Source: Proteobacteria bacterium ST_bin12
Lineage (GTDB): Bacteria > Pseudomonadota > Gammaproteobacteria > Burkholderiales > Methylophilaceae
Assembly (NCBI GenBank): GCA_002083635.1
Contig: MSXP01000008.1
Location: 1-64,000, forward strand
Length of the DNA: 64,000 bases
Direction: 5' to 3'
Numbering within the stretch: the stretch's first letter is position 1; each line of letters begins with the position of its first letter. The notes under the pieces were generated by a model. The model saw only the letters and a list, made by a program, of their open reading frames with translations, was not told where the DNA came from and searched no databases. The translations under genes were made by a program, and so were the position numbers. Shown here piece by piece: positions 18,777-27,462 of the stretch.

Positions 18777-19505
18777 TTAACACCAATCGGGGCTTGGTAA
18801 GGCAGAAAATACTTGTTTGAGCCCTGTGCCCCAGCCTTGCCTGATGGCTGAATAGTAAGGATCGTTTTCTGTAATGCGTTGTTTACAGTCAGCATTTAAG
18901 CTGTCGATACGGTAAATCAGCAAATCAATTGGCGCCGCTACCGAAACATTGCTGCGAATGGTGGAATCAAACGAAATCAATAAACATTTAACCGCATCCA
19001 TCATGTCGGTATCGTATTTCACTACGCGGTCAATAATTGGTTTGCCATATTTGGTTTCGCCAATTTGAAAATAAGGTGTTTCTTGACCAATTTCAATAAA
19101 ATTGCCTGCCGCGTACACTTTAAATAATCGTGGTATTTCACCTTTGATTTGGCCACCAATCAAAATAGTGGCGTTGAACTCAATATCATGGTCTTTCAAA
19201 AATGCCCCATCTCGCGCAAACGAAGCGCGTATCTCGTCGCCCACTAATGATGCGGCCTCAAATAGGCTATCTACGTTTTTAAGATGGCGCTTTTCTGAAT
19301 CGTTTAATTTGAGTTTTAAGGAATTGACAACAGACTGAGTAATGGCAAGATTTCCGGATGTCATTAACACGATTACGCGCTCATCTTTTACCTCAAAAAT
19401 ATGCATTTTAGGAGAAATAGCTACTTGATCAATCCCTGCATTGGTGCGCGTGTCGGATGCGAAAACCAAGCCTTGCTCTAATAATAAACCAACGCAATAT
19501 GTCAT
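18777..19505 (-). CDS. Anbu proteasome-like Ntn peptidase
   Basis: Ancestral beta-subunit (Anbu/BPH-type) homologue of proteasome and HslV subunits. The 242-residue protein starts MTYCVGLLLEQGL; removal of Met exposes Thr as the N-terminal nucleophile. The conserved Asp (ASDTRTNAG) and Lys (SPKMHIFE) follow at about positions 17 and 32 of the mature chain, the expected active-site spacing, so it is probably catalytic. This reasoning sets the start at 19505, not the longer frame. Known Anbu subunits form helical ring-like assemblies; substrates are unsettled. It is the last gene of a five-gene cassette. Confidence 0.92.
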   Translation of the reverse strand: MTYCVGLLLEQGLVFASDTRTNAGIDQVAISPKMHIFEVKDERVIVLMTSGNLAITQSVVNSLKLKLNDSEKRHLKNVDSLFEAASLVGDEIRASFARDGAFLKDHDIEFNATILIGGQIKGEIPRLFKVYAAGNFIEIGQETPYFQIGETKYGKPIIDRVVKYDTDMMDAVKCLLISFDSTIRSNVSVAAPIDLLIYRIDSLNADCKQRITENDPYYSAIRQGWGTGLKQVFSALPSPDWC

Positions 19506-19611
19506 GATGGTGATAAAAATACAGAAGTTTGCTAAAAACAAATCATACCATTTTGGGTAATGGCTGATGTTGGAATGCGTGAATTTTTACTGATTTTTTT
19601 GTGTTAAGTAT

Positions 19612-20814
19612 TTACATAAATCCTGCGGCTTCGGTTAATTTTGCCACATTTTCTTGCGTAAAGAATCCATCAAAGCTGCCGTAACGTTGCACATATTCAA
19701 TAATCAGCGATGAATGCTCTGACGCATTGGAGAATATTTGCTTTAAACCCTGCTCTTTTGAGCCAATCACATCCAGCAAAAAGCCTTTGCCATTTTCGGC
19801 AATCGCATCCACCACAAAATCGATATTTTCTTTGCCCTTATATTCACCATCTTTTACCGAAATCGCCATATGGTGCAAGCGCGGCCCGTAGTTACGCACA
19901 AAGGTTTCTGTAGGTGAAGGCAAATGTTCTAAATGGTTAATAAAGTAAGGCGTGTTGTTGGCGGTAAATACTTTGGCTGGGCTTTTCGATTCTGGAATCG
20001 GATGGGCACTTTTAGTCACATTAGTCGACGAGTTTTGGTCTTTAATGTTGTAAGCACCCCAAAAATAATAGCTAGAAAGTGACAAATATTCCAAAATCGC
20101 CACTTCGCGATTTTGGCTGTAAACCCTTGTCGCTAAATGGTCTAGCGGTAATAATAAATCCGTCACGCCTATTTTGGCTTGCAGTGTTTTAGCTTCTGCA
20201 TAGGCTGCTTGTACATCTGATTTGATGACGCTTACACCTAGTGCATATACTCTTAACTCATCTGGCTCGCGCTCTAGATACGCCACAATATTATGCGTAT
20301 AAGGTGATGGTTTACTGATGGATAAATTACCTGGCAGCTCTAATTTGCGCGTGTCATCTTGATTAAAAAAGCGAAAGCCGCGCTGCTGCTGAATTTTAAC
20401 TACACTGTGTAAATCGTCTACGCGAATAATCTCGCCCATATAGCGGCTGTTGGGCTTGTTAGCGCCAATTGGGTAGACTTCGTTTAAGCTTCTGAAAATG
20501 CCGAGCAAGTTTGGGTCTTTTACTTCACGTAACAAAATATCAGGTGAATTTAAATCGATACGCAACACATGCGTGAGATGTTGCGCGGTTTCTAGCGTCA
20601 CCAAATAATGGTATGGCGTCATTAAAGCTAATTCGGCAATGTACTTGGTCGAATGCTCAGGATCAACCGAAATCATCAGCGCATCAATTTCATGAATCAT
20701 GCTGGTTAAACCTAGCTGATCGCGTTCTTTTAGCAGGCGAATTAAATTGTCTTCAAAAAATGTTGAATTTTCTTTATCGCCATGACGGCTGAATTGTAGT
20801 GAGTGATTAGTCAT
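19612..20814 (-). CDS. VOC-fold, 4-hydroxyphenylpyruvate-dioxygenase-like protein in Anbu cassette
   Basis: A 400-residue protein. Its C-terminal half resembles the catalytic domain of HPPD-type Fe(II) dioxygenases: LDHLATRV (H226), RLHHMAISV (H314/H315), and GLKQIFS...LIIEYVQR (E373) would supply the 2-His-1-carboxylate iron site. The N-terminal half (1-170) has no motif I recognise. It ends 106 bases before Anbu and follows the transglutaminase-like gene by 4 bases, so it belongs to the cassette. True HPPD would sit with tyrosine catabolism genes, which are absent here. The substrate is unknown; a peptide-linked or small keto-acid substrate is speculation. Confidence 0.7.
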   Translation of the reverse strand: MTNHSLQFSRHGDKENSTFFEDNLIRLLKERDQLGLTSMIHEIDALMISVDPEHSTKYIAELALMTPYHYLVTLETAQHLTHVLRIDLNSPDILLREVKDPNLLGIFRSLNEVYPIGANKPNSRYMGEIIRVDDLHSVVKIQQQRGFRFFNQDDTRKLELPGNLSISKPSPYTHNIVAYLEREPDELRVYALGVSVIKSDVQAAYAEAKTLQAKIGVTDLLLPLDHLATRVYSQNREVAILEYLSLSSYYFWGAYNIKDQNSSTNVTKSAHPIPESKSPAKVFTANNTPYFINHLEHLPSPTETFVRNYGPRLHHMAISVKDGEYKGKENIDFVVDAIAENGKGFLLDVIGSKEQGLKQIFSNASEHSSLIIEYVQRYGSFDGFFTQENVAKLTEAAGFM

Positions 20815-20818
20815 TGAA

Positions 20819-21685
20819 TTACTGTTGTGCTTGCTGCACTTGTTGTAACTTTTGCTGAATTTCTTGCGCCTCTTTTAAGAGTGCTATCTGGTTCATTTTA
20901 TGTTGCTGATGAATGGGTACGCCTGCCTGATTCACCACCACGCTGGTCGCCATGCCTTCTATTCCACCACCAGAACGCATGCCGGTCACTGGGCTTGCAG
21001 TGCGGTAATCTAAACCTGTCGCCAAGCGTATATAGGTTTCGCCAGCGTGACAGCCGTTTGATACATCGACACTTTGCCAAGCACTATCAAACCACACATC
21101 CACCCAAGCGTGGCTTTGCATTAAGCTGCCATCTTGCGTAAATAAATAGCCGCTGACATAACGTGCGGGATATCCTAAACTCCGGCAACAGGCAATAAAC
21201 ACATGCGCATGATCTTGGCAAACGCCTTGACCCAGGTGAAACGCCTCAATCGCGGTAGTTTTTACTTCTGTTGCGCCTTTGATATAGCCTACTTTTTCCA
21301 CTAGCGCATGCATTAAGTCATCAATCGGCTTATCTTTAAATTGGGCAGAAAATGCCGTAATTGCTCCATCTGCCAATGTTAATGGCGTGTCGCGCAAATA
21401 AATGGTTAAGGGCAGTGTTTGCTCTTGCGAATAGTCATTTACGCCTGTTTCTACCTCGCCAATTACGGTAACACTTAATTCAGTATGCGGCGTATCCACC
21501 ACAAGCGTATGCGTGGTATTGCCAAAAGCATCTTCAAAAGCTTGCAATTGGCCTTGCACTTTAATATCCCAATATTTGACGTGTTGTCCAAAACCGCTTT
21601 GCGGCGTGAGCCTGAGCTGTTGAATCGTATAGTTAACAGGTGCGCTGTAAACGTATTGCGTGTGATGTTCGATAGTGAGGCGCAT
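20819..21685 (-). CDS. Transglutaminase-like cysteine peptidase of Anbu cassette
   Basis: The 288-residue protein has an N-terminal beta domain (about 1-75, opening MRLTIEHHTQYVYSAPVNY) and a transglutaminase core. The triad is visible: Cys in GVCQDHAHVFIACCRSLGYPAR, His in SHAWVDVWF, Asp in SVDVSNG. Such proteins accompany Anbu, alpha-E and ATP-grasp genes in many proteobacteria and are thought to hydrolyse or transfer peptide amide bonds. The C-terminal 30 residues are Q/K-rich (QQKLQQVQQAQQ). It is separated from the alpha-E gene by 29 bases. Confidence 0.9.
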   Translation of the reverse strand: MRLTIEHHTQYVYSAPVNYTIQQLRLTPQSGFGQHVKYWDIKVQGQLQAFEDAFGNTTHTLVVDTPHTELSVTVIGEVETGVNDYSQEQTLPLTIYLRDTPLTLADGAITAFSAQFKDKPIDDLMHALVEKVGYIKGATEVKTTAIEAFHLGQGVCQDHAHVFIACCRSLGYPARYVSGYLFTQDGSLMQSHAWVDVWFDSAWQSVDVSNGCHAGETYIRLATGLDYRTASPVTGMRSGGGIEGMATSVVVNQAGVPIHQQHKMNQIALLKEAQEIQQKLQQVQQAQQ

Positions 21686-21714
21686 GCTTGGTTTTATCTA
21701 ATTAGGCTGAATGG

Positions 21715-22662
21715 TTAACTGGCATTAATACTTAAAAAAGCACGTTGGATTTCTGCGCCTAATAAATTGTTTGAATCAATAAAATCACTTAAAAATTCAT
21801 GTAATCCGTGTTGAAAAATATCTTGCATCTTGCCGTAGCGCAATCTGGCGTGCAACTCACCTGCTAGCCTTCTACATTCGGTGTGGCGTGCACCTGAAAG
21901 CTGCTCGAGTATTGGTGAAATTTCATCCAAACAGGCATGTAATGAGCGCGGCATGTCGCGCCTTAACACCAACAATTCTGCCACACGCCATGGCACAATA
22001 GTATCACTAAATATTTTTTGATACGCCTGAAAAGCTGAGACCGAGCGCAATACAGCGCTCCATTCGTAATAATCGACGGCGCCGCCGATCTCTTCTCCTT
22101 CCGGCAATAAAAGATGATATTTCACATCCAATAATCGCGCTGTGTTGTCTGCACGCTCAATAAAGGTACCCAGCCGCACAAAGCTAAACGCATCATCGCG
22201 CAGCATGGTGCCAAAACATACACCTCTAAACAAATGCGAGCGCGCTTTGACCCAATCGCAAAATTCACGCAAACCAGTTTTGGCTAAATCTTGGCCAATA
22301 AATTGAGAGAACTCTAGCCACAATGCATTAATATTTTCCCAAGTTTCTGAGGTCATCGCCACCCGCACTGCGCGCGCATTTTCACGCGCATTGCGCAGTG
22401 CGTTGTAAATGCTGGATGGATTATCTGCATCCATCGCTAAATAATGAATCACGTGGGCAGCGTTTACATCGCCATATTCTTCTTCGTAGGTATCTACGTT
22501 GCCCGATATTTCTAGCGCTGGCAACCAAAGCGCAGCCTCACTTTGCGCGGCGTTTGGCACCAGCGACATGCTATAAGTCACTTCCAATACGCGCGCCATA
22601 TTTTCTGCCCGCTCAATGTAGCGCGCCATCCAGTAAAGGTGATCTGCGGTGCGGCTTAACAT
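21715..22662 (-). CDS. Alpha-E domain protein of Anbu cassette
   Basis: All-helical 315-residue protein of the alpha-E (DUF403) family, recognised by its opening LSRTADHLYWMARYIERAENMARVLEV and the GTFIERADNTARLLDVKYH repeat of the same motif. It overlaps the end of the ATP-grasp gene by 7 bases, which suggests coupled translation and a complex. No enzymatic residues are known for the family; comparative genomics has proposed a role in peptide synthesis or tagging with the ATP-grasp partner. Confidence 0.92.
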   Translation of the reverse strand: MLSRTADHLYWMARYIERAENMARVLEVTYSMSLVPNAAQSEAALWLPALEISGNVDTYEEEYGDVNAAHVIHYLAMDADNPSSIYNALRNARENARAVRVAMTSETWENINALWLEFSQFIGQDLAKTGLREFCDWVKARSHLFRGVCFGTMLRDDAFSFVRLGTFIERADNTARLLDVKYHLLLPEGEEIGGAVDYYEWSAVLRSVSAFQAYQKIFSDTIVPWRVAELLVLRRDMPRSLHACLDEISPILEQLSGARHTECRRLAGELHARLRYGKMQDIFQHGLHEFLSDFIDSNNLLGAEIQRAFLSINAS

Positions 22663-24191
22663 ACCGTTTCTACTTTACTATCTTTAAGTTTTACACTTTG
22701 TTTAACTTCTGTACTTATTGTTGCTAGTGATTGCGATATCTCGATTTCATCTTCTGCATCTTCCAACACCCAAGTATCTTTGGTGCCGCCACCTTGCGAT
22801 GAATTCACTACCAGTGAGCCTTCTTTTAATGCCACACGACACAACGCGCCCGGCACTAAAGTAACGGTTTTTCCTGACAAAACAAATGGTCGCAAATCTA
22901 CATGTCGCGGCGCAATGCCAGCCTCAACCAAGGTTGGGCAAGTGGATAATGCAAGTGTAGGTTGCGCAATATAGTTGGCAGGCTTAGATAAAATTCGCAG
23001 TCTAAACTCTTCAATCTCTTTTTTAGTGGCGGCTGGCCCCACTAACATGCCATAGCCGCCGGAACCTTGTACCTCTTTCACCACCAGCTCATGCAAATGT
23101 TCTAAGGTATATTGCAAATCGGCCTCTTTACTTAACTCGTAAGTGGGCACATTTTCTAAAAGCGGCTCTTCGCCCAGATAAAACTTAATCATTTCTGGCA
23201 CATATATATAGGTCGCTTTATCGTCTGCCACGCCTGTTCCTAACGCGTTCGCAAGCGTCACGCCACCATTGCGATACACCGAAAGCAAGCCCGGCACGCC
23301 CAGCATTGAGTCTGCGTTAAACACCAGCGGGTCAATATAATCGTCATCAATACGCCTGTAAATCACGTCCACTTTTTGTGGGCCTTGCGTAGTGCGCATA
23401 TATACGGCGTTATTGCGCACAAACAAATCTGGCCCTTCTACAAGCTCAATACCCATTTGCTGCGCAATAAAAGCATGCTCAAAGTACGCGCTGTTATACG
23501 CGCCAGGCGATAATAAAACGACGGTTGGATCTTGGATGCCGTGCTGCGCAACTGCACGCAAGTTTTTAAGTAGCACTTGTGGGTAGTGATCCACTTGCGC
23601 AATATGGTAGCGACGGAATAATTCAGGAAAAAGCCGCATCATCATTTTGCGGTCTTCTAACATATATGACACGCCAGATGGTGTGCGCAAATTGTCTTCC
23701 AACACATAAAATTGTGATTCTGTCGTGCGGACTAAATCAATGCCAGCGATATGCGCATAAATTTGGTTGGGTACGTCTACGCCAAACATTTCTGGGCGAT
23801 ATTGGCTGTTAGCCAAAATACTGGCTGGCACAATCCCTGCCTGAATAATTTCTTGCTTATGATAAATATCATGCAAAAACATATTTAACGCTTTGACACG
23901 TTGAATCGCACCAGCCGATAATTTTGACCATTCTTTTCCAGAAATCAATCGCGGAATCACATCAAACGGAATCAGCCGCTCTGCCCCATCGGCCTCGCCG
24001 TAGACGTTAAAAGTAATACCAACACGGCGGAATAGCAGCTCCGCCTCTTGGCGCTTACTTTCTAATTGATGATGCGGAATATCTTTAAGCCAATCATGAT
24101 AAGCCGCGTAGATGTGGCGAACCTGCTTTTCATCCAACTTAGATGCATCTAATTGCATTTCGTCGAAAAACATTTTGGGAGATTTTTGCAT
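22656..24191 (-). CDS. Circularly permuted ATP-grasp protein of Anbu cassette
   Basis: The 511-residue protein matches the circularly permuted type 2 ATP-grasp family (DUF404/DUF407-like): it has RRVGITFNVYGE, ERLIPFDVIPRLI, VLEDNLRTPSGVSYMLEDRKMM, YRRIDDDYIDPL and the glycine-rich VVKEVQGSGGYGMLVGP loop. Enzymes of this fold ligate a carboxylate to an amine using ATP, so a peptide or amide ligase activity is likely, but the substrate is unknown. It is the first gene of the Anbu cassette; the 195-base gap after yicC probably holds its promoter. Confidence 0.9.
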   Translation of the reverse strand: MQKSPKMFFDEMQLDASKLDEKQVRHIYAAYHDWLKDIPHHQLESKRQEAELLFRRVGITFNVYGEADGAERLIPFDVIPRLISGKEWSKLSAGAIQRVKALNMFLHDIYHKQEIIQAGIVPASILANSQYRPEMFGVDVPNQIYAHIAGIDLVRTTESQFYVLEDNLRTPSGVSYMLEDRKMMMRLFPELFRRYHIAQVDHYPQVLLKNLRAVAQHGIQDPTVVLLSPGAYNSAYFEHAFIAQQMGIELVEGPDLFVRNNAVYMRTTQGPQKVDVIYRRIDDDYIDPLVFNADSMLGVPGLLSVYRNGGVTLANALGTGVADDKATYIYVPEMIKFYLGEEPLLENVPTYELSKEADLQYTLEHLHELVVKEVQGSGGYGMLVGPAATKKEIEEFRLRILSKPANYIAQPTLALSTCPTLVEAGIAPRHVDLRPFVLSGKTVTLVPGALCRVALKEGSLVVNSSQGGGTKDTWVLEDAEDEIEISQSLATISTEVKQSVKLKDSKVETVC

Positions 24192-24309
24192 GATTAAGGT
24201 CTTTAGTTAGTATAAAGACTTATGCAAGGCGTATGCCAGATTATTATTATTTTAAAAACAATAACTTACGATAATATTTAATTCGCGCAAGAAAACATGC
24301 ACTTATACA

Positions 24310-24341
24310 GTGCATTTAAAAAGTAATTTTTTAAATGTGCG
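24310..24341. promoter_or_regulatory. AT-rich inverted repeat between yicC and the Anbu cassette
   Basis: Arms GTGCATTTAAAAA and TTTTTTAAATGTGC pair almost completely across a 4- to 5-base loop. A second small palindrome (TGCAC-7 bases-GTGCA) overlaps its left side. Because yicC ends 45 bases away and the cassette starts 119 bases away on the same strand, it may be a yicC terminator or an operator for the cassette. Confidence 0.45.
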
Positions 24342-24386
24342 CAATAGATTAGTGCATGCTGCGTCTGGCTTACTTAACCTGCTTAA

Positions 24387-25253
24387 CTACTCAATATTCT
24401 GAATTTGCTCACGCATTTGTTCTATCAACACTTTCAGCTCCATGGAAATCTGGCTTGTTTCTACTGCCACCGATTTTGATCCCAATGTATTCGCTTCACG
24501 ATTCATTTCCTGCATTAAAAAATCTAAACGCTTACCTACCGCACCACCTGCGTGCAAAATACGTTTTACTTCTGATATATGCGAGTCCAGTCGTGATAAT
24601 TCTTCGTCTACATCAATGCGTTGCGCATACAACACCATCTCTTGACGTATGCGGTCATCATCACGGCTATTGGTTGCTTCGTGCAACTTAACACTTAATT
24701 TGGCCTGATATTGCGCAATTAAATTAGGCATCATCGGCTTTACTCTGGTGACATGCTGCTCAATTTGTTGCAATCTATCCAAAATAACGGCTTTTAGTTT
24801 TTCACCCTCACGCGCACGCGCATCAATCAAATGTTGCAAAACTTGATTCAATACTTGCTTGAAATCCGCTTCAAGCGCATCAGCATCCAACGCTTCCGAC
24901 ATCATCACGCCTGGCATGCGCAAAATATCCAGCATATTCACTGGTTGCGTGTGCGGAAAATATTGCGCGGCAGTTTTTGCGCTTTCGGCAATTTGTTGCA
25001 AAACCGTATGATTAAGTTGCGGCACACTATCCACGCCCGTTTCACGCATCATGCTCATGCGAACATCTACTTTGCCACGGCCTAATTTAGCCTGAATTAG
25101 TTCGCGCGCAGTAGCTTCAAATAGGCGTAAATTATCATCCAACTTAAGTTGTAACTCTAAATAGCGGTGATTGACCGAACGGCACTCAACCAGCAAAATA
25201 CCTTGTTTGGTGTTGTGTTCTTGCGACGCGTAGCCTGTCATGCTTAATATCAT
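24387..25253 (-). CDS. yicC: YicC family endoribonuclease
   Basis: The 288-residue protein opens MILSMTGYASQE, the family signature, and ends in the DUF1732 domain (LDFLMQEMNREANTLGSKS...VELKVLIEQMREQIQNIE-like). YicC proteins of E. coli are endoribonucleases that take part in RhyB turnover (family knowledge). The ATG at 25253 is chosen over an upstream frame because homology begins there. yicC usually sits directly before gmk; here the Anbu cassette separates them. Confidence 0.93.
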   Translation of the reverse strand: MILSMTGYASQEHNTKQGILLVECRSVNHRYLELQLKLDDNLRLFEATARELIQAKLGRGKVDVRMSMMRETGVDSVPQLNHTVLQQIAESAKTAAQYFPHTQPVNMLDILRMPGVMMSEALDADALEADFKQVLNQVLQHLIDARAREGEKLKAVILDRLQQIEQHVTRVKPMMPNLIAQYQAKLSVKLHEATNSRDDDRIRQEMVLYAQRIDVDEELSRLDSHISEVKRILHAGGAVGKRLDFLMQEMNREANTLGSKSVAVETSQISMELKVLIEQMREQIQNIE

Positions 25254-25408
25254 AGTTGTGTTCTTAAGTTTATTTGTTAAAGTAATTTGTGATAATTGTA
25301 TCAAACCCCTATGATTTAACGTGGTTTTTATGCGAGAATGCGTAAATTAAATGATTTAAGATTCAATATCTTAATAACAAAACTAGAATTTTTGCACGCG
25401 AGATGACA

Positions 25409-25438
25409 GGCTACACTTAACTAGATGGCTACACTTAA
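25409..25438 (+). repeat. Short direct repeat over the kinase start codon
   Basis: GGCTACACTTAA occurs at 25409-25420 and again at 25427-25438, an 18-base period. The second copy covers the first codons of the Ser/Thr kinase gene. The first copy is preceded by ATGACA, so ATGACAGGCTAC (25403-25414) is also an exact inverted match to the yicC start region (25241-25230). Confidence 0.7.
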
Positions 25439-26366
25439 AAATCAATCTTTGCCTATCGGCTATATTCTTCAAGATTACATCATCACGCGCGTGCTAAGCA
25501 CAGGCGGATTTAGTTTTGTCTATCTGGCACAAGATATGAACAAAAATATTGTGGCCATTAAAGAATACATGCCCACTGGTTTGGCCTTGCGTGAGGATGG
25601 CGCAACCGTGCTACTGGGTAGCGATGACGATGCCGCCACTTTTAAACACGGCCTAAAATGCTTTTTTGAAGAAGGTCTGGCATTAGCCAAAATTGACCAT
25701 AAAAATATCGTGCGGGTGCTAAATTTCTTTAGAGAAAACAATACTGTTTACATGGTGATGCAGTATGAGCGCGGCAAATCCTTACAAGACTTTATCCTGT
25801 CGCAAACTGAGCCTGTAAACGAAAAATTTGTGCGCCGTGTCTTTGGTGAGTTGCTAAATGGTCTGCGTGAAGTGCATACACAAAAGCTGCTGCACTTGGA
25901 TATTAAGCCCGCCAATATTTATATTCGATTAGATGGCTCGCCTGTATTGCTGGATTTTGGCTCTGCGCGCCAAACGCTCACGCAAACGCAATCTAAACTA
26001 TCGCCCAGCTACACACCTGGCTTTGCGCCGCCAGAGCAATATTTTGAACGCAAACAATTAGGTCCGTGGAGCGATATTTATAGCGTAGGTGCCAGCATGT
26101 ATTCTTGCTTGGCAAGGTCGGCACCAATGGCTGCTAATCAGCGCGTTAAAAAAGATTTTCTGGCGCCTGCCACCAAAGTAGGCAAAGGCATTTACACACA
26201 AGAATTACTGCAAATTATTGATAACTGCCTCAAGCTTAATTATCTCGATAGGCCACAGAGCGTATTTTCATTACAGAAGACTTTATTTGAAATTGTTCCC
26301 CCAATTGAGGTAAAGAAGCCTAGTTTAGCCAAAAAAATTAAAGACGCTTTAAACAAACCACTTTAA
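25425..26366 (+). CDS. Hanks-type serine/threonine protein kinase
   Basis: A 313-residue kinase with the glycine loop LSTGGFSFVYLA (about 21-32), Lys in VAIKEYMP, catalytic loop HLDIKPANIYI, and DFG (LLDFGSAR). The catalytic loop is HLD in place of HRD, so it is a non-RD kinase and may not need activation-loop phosphorylation. No membrane helix or sensor domain is seen; the last 40 residues are basic. It is followed 52 bases later by a PP2C phosphatase gene, its probable antagonist. The ribosome site is poor and the start region is duplicated. Confidence 0.92.
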   Translation: MATLKNQSLPIGYILQDYIITRVLSTGGFSFVYLAQDMNKNIVAIKEYMPTGLALREDGATVLLGSDDDAATFKHGLKCFFEEGLALAKIDHKNIVRVLNFFRENNTVYMVMQYERGKSLQDFILSQTEPVNEKFVRRVFGELLNGLREVHTQKLLHLDIKPANIYIRLDGSPVLLDFGSARQTLTQTQSKLSPSYTPGFAPPEQYFERKQLGPWSDIYSVGASMYSCLARSAPMAANQRVKKDFLAPATKVGKGIYTQELLQIIDNCLKLNYLDRPQSVFSLQKTLFEIVPPIEVKKPSLAKKIKDALNKPL

Positions 26367-26418
26367 GATAGCAATTGACACATTAATCACATAAAAACAC
26401 TCAATAATAGCTGCTTAA

Positions 26419-27348
26419 ATGAAATTTTCTATCTACCAAAACAGCCGCCAAGGGCCCAGAAATTATAACCAAGATCGCTTGGCTTATTCCTACAGCAAAG
26501 ATGCACTATTGTTAGTATTGGCTGATGGCATGGGCGGCCACCGCAATGGCGAAGTGGCTGCACATTTGGCCGTTAAAACCCTGACCGATGCTTTTCAACG
26601 CTTGGCAGTGCCTTTTTTAAGTAGCCCAGCTAAGTTCTTAATTGACCATATTCAGCAAGTGCACGATATGATTGATAACGTCACCCAACGTGACGAATTA
26701 ATCGAATCCCCACGCACGACCATCGTTGTTGCCATTATTCAGCGTGGATTTTTGTACTGCGCGCATGTGGGCGATTCTAGGCTTTACCATTTCCGCGATG
26801 GTCACTTGTTATTCCGTACCGAAGATCATTCAGTCGTGCAATCGCTGTACAAAAAAGGCATGATTACCAAAGAAGAAATGGCTACGCACCCTTATAAAAA
26901 CAAGGTGTACAACTGTTTAGGTGGCGAAACGCCGCCGCAAATCGATTTATCTGACCGTTTTGAGCTGCTAGAAGGCGATACTATTCTGTTGTGTACAGAT
27001 GGCGTTTGGGGCGTATTAAGCGATCAGCAAATTAAAGAAATTATTCAGCAACATATTGTGATTGCCGATGCCACCAATAAACTGATGGATAGCGCAGAAT
27101 TTGCCAGCGATGAACGTGGCGATAATATGAGCGCGATTGGCTTGCAATGGGGCGACAGACAACAAAGCAGCACGGCTGTTTCAACGCAACTGATGCCTTT
27201 GGGCGAAACCACAACCATCATGAACACCGTGCAACAGCATAATAAAGACGGCATGAATTTAAATGACTTGTCTGATGACGATATTGAAAGCACCATTGCC
27301 GAAATTCAAAACGCGCTGAATAAAACGCAGCAAAAGCCAAAAATTTAA
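26419..27348 (+). CDS. PP2C-type serine/threonine phosphatase
   Basis: A 309-residue PPM phosphatase. Metal-binding motifs are present: NYNQDRL, LADGMGGHRNGEVA, HVGDSRLYHFRDG, LCTDGVWGVLSD and DERGDNMSAI. The region after residue 240 is low-complexity and probably non-catalytic. Pairing with the kinase upstream suggests reversible phosphorylation of shared cytosolic targets. No target can be inferred from neighbours. Confidence 0.93.
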   Translation: MKFSIYQNSRQGPRNYNQDRLAYSYSKDALLLVLADGMGGHRNGEVAAHLAVKTLTDAFQRLAVPFLSSPAKFLIDHIQQVHDMIDNVTQRDELIESPRTTIVVAIIQRGFLYCAHVGDSRLYHFRDGHLLFRTEDHSVVQSLYKKGMITKEEMATHPYKNKVYNCLGGETPPQIDLSDRFELLEGDTILLCTDGVWGVLSDQQIKEIIQQHIVIADATNKLMDSAEFASDERGDNMSAIGLQWGDRQQSSTAVSTQLMPLGETTTIMNTVQQHNKDGMNLNDLSDDDIESTIAEIQNALNKTQQKPKI

Positions 27349-27462
27349 CCTAATTTTAGGGTTAAGTAGCGCGTCTAAGCGTTATCTGTTGTTAAGTTTT
27401 ATCAGTCTCAATAATGCATGGCTTATAATATGTGTTTATTTCATACAGATTAAGCACTTACT

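Noticed and set aside
18773..18895. N-terminal extension of guanylate kinase overlapping the Anbu gene
   Set aside because: Homology to the kinase family begins only at GNLFIITA, and the overlapping codons match the conserved Anbu C-terminus in the other frame.
19506..19541. Longer start for Anbu giving 12 extra residues
   Set aside because: It would bury the catalytic Thr that must be N-terminal after Met removal.
19612..20814. Assignment of the VOC protein as true tyrosine-pathway HPPD
   Set aside because: Only the C-terminal motif region resembles HPPD, the N-terminal half does not, and no homogentisate genes are nearby.
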